A stretch of 64,000 bases of DNA from assembly GCF_024679095.1 (NCBI RefSeq), contig NC_066516.1, forward strand, positions 23,969,218 to 24,033,217, in the 5' to 3' direction. A program made the position numbers and the translations under genes. Source of the stretch: Eriocheir sinensis (lineage: Eukaryota; Arthropoda; Malacostraca; Decapoda; Varunidae). The notes under the pieces were generated by a model. It ran no database searches. It saw only the letters and a list, made by a program, of their open reading frames with translations, and was not told where the DNA came from. Below are positions 46,813 through 59,454 of the stretch, one piece after another. Position 1 is the first letter of the stretch. Each line of letters begins with the position of its first letter.

Positions 46813-47209
46813 GGGGGAGTTTTCCTTTTTTTTCTTTTTTCAACACCCACGGACGATATCAAACATTTAAACATTAATTTACCGTCACTTTACAACGCGA
46901 GTGGCTATTAGGTTCGTTTTGATTAAATTTTACGGCCTTCCTGCTGCTGATGTGTTTTTATTATCAGCATTATTTTTGTTCAAATCACACATTTAATGGT
47001 ATTATCAGTGCCCTTCAACATGACTGAGTCACAACTACAGCTCGATTTAATCATTATACTGAACACAACATAACACAACACAACACAAAGCAAAGGACCC
47101 TGACCACACTTCCAGTACCAGTCAGGCAGTCACCCCCATTAAACAGGACTTGAACAAATGAGTGACTTCACCTGTTCATCGTAATCCTTCACATCGTACA
47201 CAGTATCGT
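46813..47209. other. AT-rich unique sequence, no gene seen
   Basis: Contains a short degenerate (ACACA)n near 47065-47090 and otherwise nothing recognisable. Confidence 0.5.
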
Positions 47210-47295
47210 CCTCACCTCAGCATGACTTACTTAGGACCTCACCTCAGCATGACACACTTGGGACCTCACCTCACCATGACACACTTGGGAGAACA
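47210..47295. repeat. 27-bp tandem repeat, three copies
   Basis: CCTCACCTCAGCATGAC occurs at about 47211 and 47238, and CCTCACCTCACCATGAC at about 47265. Each is followed by TTACTTAGGA or ACACTTGGGA. Confidence 0.9.
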
Positions 47296-47720
47296 CAATT
47301 TGCACAGCACGAAATAAGCTCTCTCCCTCACTTAGACTTGAGCCCAGACCCAAATCTTTCCTGACGTGATCCTTTACATCGCTTATAACACACAAAACAC
47401 TCCACACACGCGCTACACCCCCCGCCTCTCGACCACTACACCCACACGAAGAGAAACGAAGACAGGTGGTTTAAACAGGTGAGTGCGTGTCCGCCCAACC
47501 TTACCTGACCCAGACGGGAAAATATTAAAAAGAGAAAATTAAAACCGTGCCGAAAAATGGGACGCGAGCCTCACTCACCCCCATCCCGCCAAAAACGGTG
47601 CATTGGAAGCCCGCGAATTTTCTCTTTGCATATGAATTGAATTTCGAGCCAAACAATATTGCTGGGCGAGGCAACGCAAGGTGGCGGTGTGTTGTGGTGT
47701 GTTGCGGGAGGCGGAACACA
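47296..47720. other. Unique sequence, no supported gene
   Basis: Mixed composition. The open frame from 47547 runs into the CCA and GTA/GGA repeats that follow and has no domain. Confidence 0.45.
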
Positions 47721-47916
47721 ATCACCACCACCACCACCACTACCACCATACCACCACCACCACCACTATCACCGATGCTGCCCGCCTTACTTCTTTCCTT
47801 CCTTCCCATGGGTGCTAGTGTTATCATTGTTATTGTTGTTGTTGTTATTGTTATTGTTGCAGTTATTGTTGTAGTGTTCAAAATAGCTGAGAAGATCGAA
47901 CAAGTGGTTATAATGA

Positions 47917-47949
<33 letters not shown>

Positions 47950-47990
47950 GCGGAGGAGGAGGAGGAGGAGGAGGAGGAGGAGGAGGAGGC
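47721..47990. repeat. (CCA)n, (TTG)n, (GTA)n and (GGA)n cluster
   Basis: CCA units at about 47721-47770, TTATTG/GTT units at 47820-47865, GTA units at about 47921-47950 and GGA units at 47951-47988. Confidence 0.93.
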
Positions 47991-48059
47991 GTTTTAGTAG
48001 TTGTAGTAGTAGATAAACTAACAACTCGAATCCATTAAGCTCTAAATGGGTAAACCGTT

Positions 48060-48640
48060 TCCCTACATTCAATTTCTCCTAACAAACCACCCATTTCTGT
48101 TTCTCTCTCTTCTCTTCCCTCTTCAACAGTTCTGCTCTCCCTCTTTCCCAAACAGTGACCCTTATACTCTCCCTACTCCTTCCCTACTTCCTACCATTCC
48201 AATCAATACTACTTCTTCTCTCTCATCGTTCGTATCCAATTCACTTATGTTTCCTTTCTTCTCTTTCTCTTATCATTCTGTCTATTCCTTCCAGCTCTGT
48301 TTTTCTATCTTATTTTCCTTTACCTCTATTTTCTTCTGCCACATTCTCAATTCCTCTCTTACCTTCCTCTTTACATCTTCTTGTTTTGTTTATTTTACTT
48401 TCATCTCTATTTTCCATTTTTTTTCAACCTTCCTTTCTCCCAATCCAATCTTCGCTATTTTCTACTTCTTTTATCCTTCCTATCTTCCTCTCTCCCATTA
48501 CAAGCCTTTCTGTTTTCTTCCTTTCTCCCATTACAACCCCTTCTATCTTCTACTTCCATTATCCTTCCTTTCTACCTTTCTCCCACTCCAATCAATACAA
48601 CTTCTCCCTCTATGCTAATCCCTATCACCACGTCCTGCCT
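48060..48640. repeat. Pyrimidine-rich region with a decayed repeat
   Basis: C/T-dominated. CCCATTACAA.CC[CT]TTCT occurs twice near 48496 and 48528 (about 32 bp apart), and ATCCTTCCT.TCT.CC words recur around it. Ser/Phe/Leu-rich open frames of up to 240 codons are artefacts. Confidence 0.7.
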
Positions 48641-48889
48641 CGCCGTCCCTCCCTGCTCCTCTCTCCGCTGCGTAACCTCCGTGGCGGGCAGGCTCAGGTG
48701 AATTCCCCACCTGTTGTGAGTCGCCGAGGCAGGCCGCGCGGCTGTTTACCTCCCCGGATCCGTCTGTTTAGGCAGCACGTGCACGGCCTCTCAAATACTG
48801 CCTCCCACGCACCCTCGCTATACCCGCTCCTCCTCTCTTTGGTCTTCTCTCCACGCTCTTTCTCTCCTACGCCCTAAGATAAAGATAGT

Positions 48890-49450
48890 TCTCCTCTCCA
48901 CCAAGGATAACTATACCTCTTCTTTCTCTTTCTTTCTGTGTCTCTCTCCTCTAATCCCACGACAAAGATAGTTCTTCTCTCCTCTCGTTCCTCCTTCACG
49001 CCCAGGATACCATTACCTCTCCTTTCCTCTTCTTTCTCCTCCACGCCCAGGATAACAATACCTCCTCTCTCTCTTTCTTTCTCTTCCTCTCTTTTCCAAC
49101 CCTAGGATAAAGATAGCTCTCCTCTCCTCTTCTTTCTCCTCCGCCCCCACAATAACAATATCTCCTCTGTCTCTCTTTCTTTCTCTTTCTCTCTCTTCCA
49201 CCCCTAGGATAAAGATAGCTCTCCTCTCCTTTCCATTCTCCTCCACGCTCAGGATAACATAACCTTATCTCTCTCTTTCTCTCTCTCTTTCTATCTCTCT
49301 CCTCCACCCTTACAATATAGATAGCCTTTCTCAATTCTTTCTCCTCCACGCCCAGGATAACATTAGATAACTTTTTCTTTCCTTCTCTTTGTCTCTCCTC
49401 TGGCAGTAGAATAGATAGATATCCTCATTCCTTTCTCCTCCGCACCCACG
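48890..49450. repeat. Pyrimidine-rich minisatellite, about 102-bp unit
   Basis: CCTAGGATAAAGATAGCTCTC begins at 49101 and 49203 (102 bp apart), with older versions near 48890, 48957 and 49310. A second box, CTCCTCCACGCCCAGGATAAC or variants, alternates with it. Since 102 is a multiple of three, a minus-strand frame stays open for 117 codons with a 34-residue Arg/Glu/Lys-rich repeat (48996-49349); I read that as coincidence. Confidence 0.85.
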
Positions 49451-50470
49451 ATTGCATTACCTCTCTTCCATCGGGACATAGCTACCTTCTCCCTTCCCCT
49501 CCCATCGTATAATAACACTACAGCCTACCCTTCCCATCTCCCAGCATCACTCCCTATTCTCATTCCCGTTACACCACAAACACATATATAGTAGTCTCCC
49601 CTCCCAGCAGTAAAAAAGCCACACTCTCACTTCTATACAATACCACAAAGAATATAATAAACACCCATTCTAAAACCTCACATATACAGCACTCTCCTAT
49701 TCAACAACTCTCCCTTTATACAATACCGCAGACGAAAGCGATCCAAACACGCGCTGGTGACGCAACTTTTTAACGAGCAACACAGAGGCAAGTTGTTCAA
49801 GTATTATTTTTTCTCGACTTTGGTGTTTCTGGTACGAACGATCTCATTATTTGGTCATTACCTTTCCCACGTCCGTACCACAACGCCCCAGTCTCGCCCC
49901 GCCGTCCGTGATCGTGTACGTGTTTACTCAGGGCTCTACAGTGACCCTTTCTGCCCTTCACTCCCTCCCATACACAGGTCGTCGCGCAGTAGACCCAAAA
50001 GACGGAAAAAGCGTGTTGTTCGCTTACTCTTCCACGGTTACTGTTTACTGTCAGCATACAAACTTTGGGAATCCCTCACCCGGATGTCTTCACCCCCTCC
50101 CCTCCCTTACCGCTAACACCACCGCCCTCACGCCTCCTGCACGTGGCCCGGTGTGGTACTGCCAGATCCACGCGACTCAGGTAGAATCAGGTGAGAGTTG
50201 CTGCCCCCTTGCGACCCCCAAACACCAGAGGCTTAGTGACAGGTTTAAAAAAGCGAGTGAATGGAAACTTTAAATATTTAGTTTGGATTGTTAAAGGATC
50301 GGAATTGATTTGAAAGGTAGGAAAAAGACTGGGTGGGCTTAACTGAGAAAAAGGTTAGAATGATAAGTTAGCCTTGAGCCTTGGAGTGACAAAAGAAAAA
50401 AATAGTTTACGCTGATATGATTACAAAGTGAGAGGGAAAACGAGAGAGATTTAGTCACTGGGATGAGTAG

Positions 50471-50473
<3 letters not shown>
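49451..50473. other. Unique sequence, no supported gene
   Basis: Overlapping open frames at 49757-50116 and 49851-50273 (plus) and 49797-50057 (minus) have mixed composition, but I recognise no domain and see no convincing splice pairs. Confidence 0.4.

Positions 50474-50539
<66 letters not shown>
50474..50539. repeat. (GT)n microsatellite
   Basis: Perfect GT tract of about 33 units. Confidence 0.97.
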
Positions 50540-50542
<3 letters not shown>

Positions 50543-50719
50543 ACGCATACATAACTTTCTCTCCGTCTTGCGCCCAACACCTCCCTCGTCACCAACCACA
50601 GTACAGAACTCGCCCCGTCACCCTCAGCGTCACCCGGACAAGCCTCGTTTCCTAGTCTTGGCCAACAGACAGCCACGCAGCAGCTGCCAATTAAACTCTT
50701 CAGGTAGTTGGACTGTTCT

Positions 50720-50940
50720 ACATATTCCCTCACTCCCTGTCATTTCCTTCCCCACAACATGTCACATCATAATCCCTCATTGCCAGTCCTCTCCCATCAT
50801 ATTCCTTCACTCCCTGTCCTCTCCTTCTACACAACATAACGCCACACCATATTCTTTCACCCCCTATCTTCTCTTTCCCCACAACATAACGCCCTACCTC
50901 CCTGTCTTCTCCTTTCCCACAACATGACGCCACATCCTCT
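50720..50940. repeat. Irregular tandem repeat, units 38-77 bp
   Basis: CACAACAT[AG][AT]C...C occurs at about 50753, 50830, 50880 and 50918, preceded by CCCTGTC.TCTCCTT or CCTATCTTCTCTTT words. The copies differ by internal deletions. Confidence 0.75.
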
Positions 50941-52009
50941 CCAGTGTTATAATTCTAAAGTAACTCAACAACAGCAGCGCAACAAACCACACTTCGCACA
51001 CCCTCAGAGTAATGGATAATGTTTCCGAGGAGGGCGACGTGATGGTTCAGCCAGACTTCACCATAAAACTCCATCAGGTTCATGCAGCTGCCACGTTAGA
51101 TAAGATTTCCCATATGGCTTCTTAACCTCAACGGGGCGGGTCAAGGGGCGACTATCCTCACAAACGATAATGATAAATCCATGACTATCGAAGCCACGCA
51201 CTCGAAGAAATAGAGTTCCGATCCTTCTTACTGCAGGGGACTGTCGACGAATGTGGTCAGAATTCTCCTACTGTATACCCGTGTGCTGTACCCGACTACC
51301 TCCAGGCTAACAAACGCGATGATAACTTGGTCGAGAAACCCTAAACTTGGACTGCCCCTTAAAAGCACAACTCTGGAAGCTCTTAACGTAAACTGTGCCG
51401 TGTGCCTGCCTCCCTCCCTGCTTGCCGCCCTGCCTCCCTGCCTGCCTGCCTGCCTCTAGTCGCCGCTAAAGTCCACGAGTAACTTTCCCTGAGCCAACAT
51501 CGGATCCATTAGCTGAGTCCTTTACCCTGAACTGAGGACCGAGTTGACCGGCGAAGTTGAAGTCAAGCGTCACCCTTAAACACGGACTTCATAAAAAGGA
51601 GGGAGAGTGAGTGCGGTAGAGCTTTAGGAAGGAAGTAAAGCGCACAGACCTTCACCCCGCTCATGCCATCCGCTTTAAGGTATAGAGTTTAAGGCCGATA
51701 GGTATGATTTTGTTCCCGTCCCCCACCCCCCTTGCCCCCCAAACAAGCCCATCATAACCCTTCGCTTTACTCTGCAGATATTCAAGGTTTTGGTTCTAAG
51801 CGAGGAAGGTGAATCACCAGACTCCCGCAGCGCTTTACTCATGCTGCGGACATTAAAAAAGTTGCCGCTGAAGGTGACTTTAATCAGAGGTAGAGCAGAG
51901 GCGGCGCTGAGGACGGAGCGAGGGAGGAAGAGAACGAGGATTGATGGGGGAAGAAAAAAAAACTTCATGGGTACACAAGACGGTGACATATATAACCTGA
52001 CGGAAGGAG
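50941..52009. other. Unique sequence, no supported gene
   Basis: Includes a (CTGCCTCC)-type cluster at 51405-51455. Open frames on both strands have no recognisable domain. Confidence 0.45.
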
Positions 52010-52022
52010 GACACACACACGC

Positions 52023-52071
<49 letters not shown>
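52010..52071. repeat. (CA)n microsatellite
   Basis: CA tract with two CG interruptions near the start. Confidence 0.97.
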
Positions 52072-52072
<1 letters not shown>

Positions 52073-52444
52073 CTCCCCACCGACCCAACACACATCACAA
52101 CCCAACGTGGACTAATCCTTCTCCTGACGGCTGTGAGGACTCCAAAAGGCACTCTCTCACTCCCTCCCTCGCTCCCGTCGTTGTTAAAAGGAGAGAGAGA
52201 GAGAATGAAAGCAAGGGCGCGGTGAGGGAGGCATACATAGAGAAAGACTGCAGGAAAAGGACTAAGAAGTGAAGAGGATGGAGACAGAGACTAATGGGGG
52301 TATAGGGAAGAGGGACGGAAGACCTGTTTAAACGGAAGGGTATAGAAGAAGAAACTTATGAAGGGAGAGAGAAAAACGAGAGGGAGGGAGAGTGAAAGAG
52401 GGAGGACTTCAATGAACCTAAATGTACTGATGTAGAAGGGGAAC

Positions 52445-52605
52445 GAAGGGAAGAGAAGGGAAGGGAAGGGAAGGGAAAGGAAAGGAAAGGAAGGGAAGGG
52501 AAGGGAAGGGAAGGGAAGAGAAGAGAAGAGAAGAGAAGAGAAGAGAAGGGAAGGGAAGGGAAGGGAAGGGAAGGGAAGGGAAGGGAAGGGAAGGGAAGGA
52601 AGAGG
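52445..52605. repeat. (GGGAA)n/(GAGAA)n array
   Basis: GGGAA pentamers with an internal block of GAGAA pentamers at about 52515-52548 and a short GGAAA block near 52475. Confidence 0.96.
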
Positions 52606-55130
52606 AAACGCAGCACAAGAAATGAAAATGTGAAGTTAAAATGCATTGTAAAAACCGGAGTGTGACAAATAATGACAGAAGGGAGGGAGAGGGAAGAGGG
52701 GGAGAGGGAAGGGGAGGAGGAGGAAAGGGAGAGGGAGGTGAGAGGAAGCGAGTCTCATGACAAAGGATGAGGAGGTAGGGAGAGAGAAAAAGGTGGAACG
52801 TAAGAGGAGGAAGAGGAGGAGGAAAAAAGGGAGGGAGAGAGATGGAAATAAAAGGGGAGTTCAAGGAAGATGAAAAACAGCATGAAGAGGAAGAGAGAAA
52901 AAGGTGAAAATTCAAGAGAAGCGAAAGAAAAAGACGGTGATAGAATTAAAGAGGAAGGAGAAATGACGGAAGAAGATGAGGAGTAATGAGAAGGGAAAGA
53001 GAAAAGAGGGAATGAAAAAAAAAATACATAATCAGAAACAGAAACAACGAAGATGAAGTATAAAGAAGGAAAAAGAATTAAAGAGGAAGGAGAAATGACG
53101 GAAGAAGATGAGGAGTAATGAGAAGGGAAAGAAAGAAGATGGATTGAAAAAAAAATCAGAAACAGAAACAACGAAGATAAAATGTGAAGAAGGAAAAAAT
53201 AAAACTGACGAAATGCGAAAAAACAGAACCAGCGGCAAGAAGTGACCAAAAACAAAGAAAAAAAGAAGGAATGAGAGAAAGAAAAAAGGGGAAACAAGAT
53301 CAGGGAGAGAACACGTAAAAAAAAGGACAGAACAACGAAGATAAAATAAAAAATGCGGGAAGACAAAAAGAATAGGAAAAAGATCTCGTAAAAATATGAT
53401 AGACACACCGAAGAAGAAGATGAAGAAAGGGACCAGAGGAGGAGGAGGAGGAGAAAAAATATGAAGACAGGGAGGAGGAGGAGGAAGAAGAAGAAATCAT
53501 GGAAGAAAAAGACAGTGACAGATGCAACGGAGGGAGTGACAGAAGATAGGGGGAAGGGAGAGAGAGAGAGAAGGAGAGGGAAGAAGATATGGAGAGAGAA
53601 AAAGTGACAGAAGAAGCGGAAAAGAAGGGTGGAAGAGTAATGGAGAAGGAGGTAGAAGAGGAGGAGGAGGAGGAGGATAAGGAAGTAAAAATTGGAGGAG
53701 GAGGAGGAGGAGGAGGAGAGAGGAAGAAGGAAGTAACAAGATATGGATGTGGAAGAACAGTGGATAAAACAACACCAAGGAAGGGAAGGGGAGAAAAACG
53801 AGGAAGAAAATATGGAGATAAAAAAAACCTCACAGAAACAGAGCAGACAGGTGGTGAAATGGAGGAAGAAAAGCAGGATGAAGAAAAATAAATGGAGGGG
53901 GAAGGGAAGGGGAAACATGGAAAGAATTACACCTCGTTCCCTTGACCACCCATCAGAGGCACACGCAGACGGTGCCGCCTCGGGGTGCTGAAGGAGACGG
54001 AGGAGGAGGAGCCGGAGGGAGAGAGAGAGAGAGAGAGAGAGAGAAGGGCAGGCAGACAGAACGAAAAAGGAAGGGTATGGAGGAATAGGAAAGACGGGAG
54101 ACAAGAGAAGGAAAAGGAGAACACATGTAAAAAAAGTGAGAGAACAACGAAGAAAAAAAATGTCGGAAGAAGCATAACGAAAATAGAAAGACAAGGGAAA
54201 GGAAAAAGACCTAGAAATATTAGACACCGAAGGAAGGAACTGAGAGAGAAGAAAATACGAAAACAGATACAACAGAAAAAAAAACCAGGAGAGAGAGACA
54301 GAGGAGGGATTGGGTATACACAGAAAAGGAGAAGGGAGGGACAGAAGGGCAGGTAGGAAGAAAAGAGGAGTAACGAGGGAAAAAGAAAAGGGTGGGGGGG
54401 GTGAAGGAGGAGAGAAGGGAATGTGTATGCACAGGAAAGGAAAGAAAGAGGAAACGAAAAACCTCTGTGCCAGCCAATGCAACAACCCTTCTTTCAACAA
54501 CACCGCTGGAAGGAGAAAGGGAGAGTAAAACAAGGGAAAGGCAAGGGAGGGAGTGACGAGTATGAAAAGGGAGGAATGGAAGGAGGTAGAAGGGAAGGGT
54601 GGACTGGAGGGTGGGAAGAGTGTGGGAGGGAGGGAGGGTAAGAAAGAGAGGTAGGAGGAGAGTGAATGGAGTGAAGGTCGGAGGAAGGAAGACATGATTG
54701 GAGGGGGGAGTGAAAGGGAGAGAGAAGGGGAGCGAGTGAGGGTAGAAAAAAGATGAAGAGAGGGAAGGTGATGGAGGGGAAAACGAACAAGGGGAGGGAA
54801 AAAGAGGGAGAGAAAAGAGGGATGAAGTGAACGGACGAGAGGATGAGAAATGACGAACAGAGAGAATGAGGGAGAAAACTAGAAACAGAAAACGAAGCAA
54901 ATATGGAGTGAGGAAAGGAATGAGGGAGCAGGAAAGAATGACAGGAATAAATGAGAAAAAGAGAAGAAGGAGAGGAAGAGATGGATGGATGGATGGAGAG
55001 AAGGGAAAACGGGGCGAGGGGAAAATGACACGAATGAATGAGAAAAAAGGGAGAAGGAGAAGGAGAAGTAGGGATGTATGGATGGATGGCGAAGAGGGAA
55101 AATGGAGCGAGGGGAAAACCTACAGATCCC
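52606..55130. repeat. Long purine-rich tract with embedded tandem repeats
   Basis: About 2.5 kb of G/A-dominated DNA. AATTAAAGAGGAAGGAG...GACGGAAGAAGATGAGGAG recurs 132 bp apart (52944 and 53076), with CAGAAACAGAAACAACGAAGA words alternating. A GAGA[AG]CACA[CT]GTAAAAAAA...ACAGAACAACGAAGA segment near 53300 has a relative near 54116. GACA[GC]GAAT[AG]AATGAG units repeat 87 bp apart at 54939 and 55026. GGA runs lie at 53660 and 53695. The 646-codon Phe/Ser/Leu-rich frame on the minus strand is a by-product. Confidence 0.8.
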
Positions 55131-55261
55131 TTCCTCCCATTACCGGCCAACAATGAGCCCATCTGTCCCCTTCTTGGCTGCGGGCTGCCTCCGCTCCTTC
55201 GCCTCTCCGGCCCAGATCAAGACCAAGCTTTCTCGTCTCGTCTCTCTCGTCTCTTCTTATT
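55131..55261. other. Short unique island, no gene seen
   Basis: Mixed GC-rich DNA between purine-rich and pyrimidine-rich repeats. Confidence 0.5.
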
Positions 55262-55500
55262 GATTCCTTTCCTTTCCTTTCCTTTCCTTTCCTTTCCTTT
55301 CCTTTCCTTTCCTTTCCTTTCCTTTCCTTTCCTTTCCTTTCTCTTCTCTTCTCTTCTCTTCTCTTCTCTTCTCTTCTCTTCTCCTCCCTTCCCTACCCTA
55401 CCCTACCCTACCTTTCTCTTCTCTTCTCTTCTCTTCTCTTCTCTTCTCTTCTCTTCTCTTCTCTTCTCTCCTCTTCTCCTCTCCTCCCTCTCTCTCTCCT
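55262..55500. repeat. (CCTTT)n, (TCTTC)n and (CTACC)n pentanucleotide arrays
   Basis: CCTTT units to about 55338, TCTTC units to about 55380, CTACC units near 55393-55412, then TCTTC units again to about 55465 and CTCCT variants to 55500. Three related pentamers side by side suggest successive mutation and expansion. Confidence 0.96.
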
Positions 55501-55543
55501 CCCTCTGTATATGTACCCAACGCTTCCCTCATCTATGTATAAG

Positions 55544-55638
55544 AAACAGACAGACAGACAGACAGACACACGAACCACAAGCAGATTACACGCCTCTCTT
55601 CTTAATCAAGTGTACCTGAACCGTTCAATCTCGCGCCC

Positions 55639-55717
<79 letters not shown>

Positions 55718-55747
55718 GTGTTATCAGGCATGACTACCACCGTCACC

Positions 55748-55806
<59 letters not shown>
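55544..55806. repeat. (CAGA)n and two (GT)n tracts
   Basis: CAGA units at 55548-55568, and GT tracts at 55640-55715 and 55749-55806 separated by about 33 bp of unique sequence. Confidence 0.95.
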
Positions 55807-55809
<3 letters not shown>

Positions 55810-56369
55810 AGGGCTCTTGATAATGGAACGCGCTGATTACTGCACCCTTAAGGAGGCGAAGGAGGCGGCGCTGGTGGTGGTGGTGATGGTAGGAAACAGG
55901 AACGTAAAAGATGGAAAAAATCATCGAAAAAAAATACAGAAAGTCAATAGCACGAACGCACCTACATCTTCAGCAATAATAAAATAAAAAAACGAAGATA
56001 TATCGAAAGGGAATCACGAAGGAGGAGAACTAGATTCCTCCTCCTCCTCCTCTTCCTCCTCCAGCATCCAGGCTTGCGGGGGAAAAAGGTCCTTCTCAAT
56101 AGTTTTTCTTCGCTTAAAGAGTAACTACCCTAATTAATGGACGGAATGGGGCCGACAGCAATCTTGCGGAACTTTCTTAGTCTTAATTCGGTTGTGTTGG
56201 ATATTGCATTTTTTCCTTACTTATAGGCCTAGCTGCTAACCCCCCCCCCCCCTACCCTCACAAGCCACACGCACCTCCCTACACCTACACACCCACGCTC
56301 ATACCCACACCCAAACGCACACACGCCCCCTCACAAAACCACAACCACACGCACCCCCTACACCCACAC

Positions 56370-56480
56370 CTATACCCACAACCAAACACACACACGCACA
56401 CACGCCCTGCCCCCACACACACACGCACACACGCCCTGCCCCCACACACACACGCACACACGCCCTGCCCCCACACACAC
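56370..56480. repeat. 27-29-bp minisatellite rich in CA
   Basis: GCCCTGCCCCCACACACACA begins at 56404, 56431 and 56460, joined by CGCACACAC. The flanking 56275-56400 is a related CA/CCC-rich low-complexity stretch. Confidence 0.88.
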
Positions 56481-56636
56481 AGGTACACACGCTCCCTCCC
56501 TCCCTCCCGCAGCGCTCTACCTATACGCCAACGTCCCGTGACCCAGTTTCCTATTGAACCCGCACGGCGCCCACCTGTCTCTGCCTACCTGTACGCAACC
56601 AGGTAAGGGGACACTCGCCCTGAGGAGGAGGAAGAG

Positions 56637-56816
56637 GAGGTGGAGGAGGAGGAGGAGGAGGAGGAAGATGGAGGAGAAAAGGAAGAGGTAGATGTTTACA
56701 AGTTAGTAATTCATGAAGTAAGATGCTGGTGGTTAGACGACAGACGATACTTCTTCTTTTCCTCCTCCTCCTCCTCCTCCTCCTCCTCCTCCTCCTCCTC
56801 CTCCTCCTCCTCCTCT
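56637..56816. repeat. (GGA)n and (CCT)n microsatellites
   Basis: GGA units at about 56637-56665 and CCT units at about 56760-56815. The two are complementary and lie about 95 bp apart, so they can pair. Confidence 0.93.
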
Positions 56817-56953
56817 CTAAGCCTCTCCACCAGCTGTTCATCATCGTCAGCAGCAGCAAAGGTTCTCGTGTTGACTCGGTAAGTGTTGCGAGGGAAAGAG
56901 TGGAGGCAAAAATGTTGTGTTCCATCACTTTGAAGATGAATGGGACAGCGGTA

Positions 56954-57054
<101 letters not shown>

Positions 57055-57349
57055 GAGAGAAAGATAGAGAAACAGACAGACAGACACCACAAAACGGGGG
57101 AAGGAGGAGAGGGAAGGGTTGATAAAACAAGGAATATGCGAACACCTGAATAAACGAACAAATATACAAACGCACAAAGTTACACACAAACAAAAACAAA
57201 AACAAAACAGAATAAAACTTGAAGAAGAAAACGTAAAAAAGGTCTGACACAAAGGATGAAAAATTCCTTCCGTTGCAAATAAGAAACAAAGACAGAGAAA
57301 AAAGAACACGATGTCAATTAAAAGTCACATAGAATCACGCACATCGCAG

Positions 57350-58160
<811 letters not shown>

Positions 58161-58328
58161 GACAGAACACAAACAGGAGAGGAACAAGAACGGGACAGGA
58201 ACCGAGGAGGAGACCAAGTTATTATACAGGAAGCAATCATGTTGAGGAGGAGAGGAGGAGGAGGAGGGGAGAGGAGAGGAGGAAGAGGAGGAAGAGACTA
58301 TCACTTGCTGTATCTTCCCGTTGATTTG

Positions 58329-58580
58329 TAGCGTCTTCCATTTAGCGTAACCTGTTTTTGGGTCATGATCTGTAGAGTCCCTTATAGAGTCCCGACTACC
58401 TAAGATTTGGACGCCATTATTGTGCCTGTTTTCGCCGTGCTTTTCAAACGCTATCACACGCTCTCATGGGAACAACAGGACCAATAATGGCGTCTAAATC
58501 TTAGGTTGTCGGAACTCTATCTATCAAGGGACTCTATAGGTCACGACCCAGAAACAGGTTACGCTAAATGGAAGACACTA
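58329..58580. mobile_element. 252-bp palindromic MITE-like element
   Basis: Left arm 58329-58422 and right arm 58482-58580 are inverted copies over about 94-99 bp. The outer ends read TAGCGTCTTCCATTTAGCGT and, on the other strand, TAGTGTCTTCCATTTAGCGT. The inner ends read GCCATTATTG and CAATAATGGC, and pairing extends partly into the roughly 59-bp loop. Both ends begin with TA, compatible with TA target duplication as in Tc1/mariner-type elements; TTG follows or precedes this on both sides, so the exact duplication is unclear. It is noncoding. Confidence 0.8.
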
Positions 58581-58840
58581 TTGATTATATTATCAGTCCC
58601 CTACATGCACGCCACTCCTCCTCCTCCTCCTCCTCCTCCTCCTCCTTCTGCTAACATTCTTTCTTGCCAATTAATGACTTATGCATTTATTATTATTATT
58701 ATTTTTATGACCATTACTAGTGCCACTGTTTATCATTATCATCGCGAAGGTCCTGAGAGCAGACGAAGCAGACCTTTAAGACCAACAAACTGTGTCTTTA
58801 TAGATTTGACATTCTGGAGAAAGGTCAAAAGTCAGGCTAG
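58581..58840. other. Short unique stretch with (CCT)n and (ATT)n, no gene seen
   Basis: CCT units at 58616-58645 and ATT units at 58686-58702, otherwise unremarkable. Confidence 0.6.
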
Positions 58841-59300
58841 AGGAGGAGGAGGAGGAGGAGGGGAACAAGAGAAGGAAGGTAAAAGTCAAGAGGAGACGAT
58901 AAATATGAGCGGAGAGAAAGTTGGAGGAAAGAGTAGAGGAGGAAACAAGAGGAGAGGAGGTGTGAAAGAATAAGGAGAAAAATGTGAAAGAAAAGAGGAA
59001 AACGGAAGGAGAGGAGACGGACGAGGAAGGAATTAAGGAGGGAAGGAATTGAGGGAGGAAAGTGAGACGATAAACCAGAGAGGGAAAAGGAATACAACAG
59101 AACAGACAGAGACAGAGAAACAGAGAGACAGACAAAATGAAGATGATGAATGTGTGAGTACTGCAATAAAGGATGAAGGGAGCGACGGGAGAGGAATTCC
59201 AAGTGATGGATTAGAAGAGAGAGGAGGAGAGGGGAGTGAGAGAGGTGGAGGAGACCAGGAGGAACAAAGGCTGGCAGAAGGAGAAGCATTAGGAGGGCAA
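58841..59300. repeat. Purine-rich low-complexity region
   Basis: A short GGA run near 58841 and A/G-dominated DNA after it. Confidence 0.75.
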
Positions 59301-59454
59301 ACAAGGGTGGTGATGGAGACGAACTGTAAGGAAATGACATGATAAATATATGAAGACCTTGAGCGTTTGGGTGATGGAAAGACGCTGTAAATTTAGAGGT
59401 AATAAATTAGGTATAAACACAATGCAGAGAAAAGGAAATGTAAAGCTAAGAGAA

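Noticed and set aside
49757..50273. Two overlapping plus-strand open frames of 119 and 140 codons
   Set aside because: No domain, no splice evidence, and the two frames compete for the same DNA.
52755..54695. 646-codon open frame on the minus strand
   Set aside because: It is the translation of a purine-rich low-complexity tract into Phe/Ser/Leu/Pro; other frames of the same DNA are also long and open, and no domain is present.
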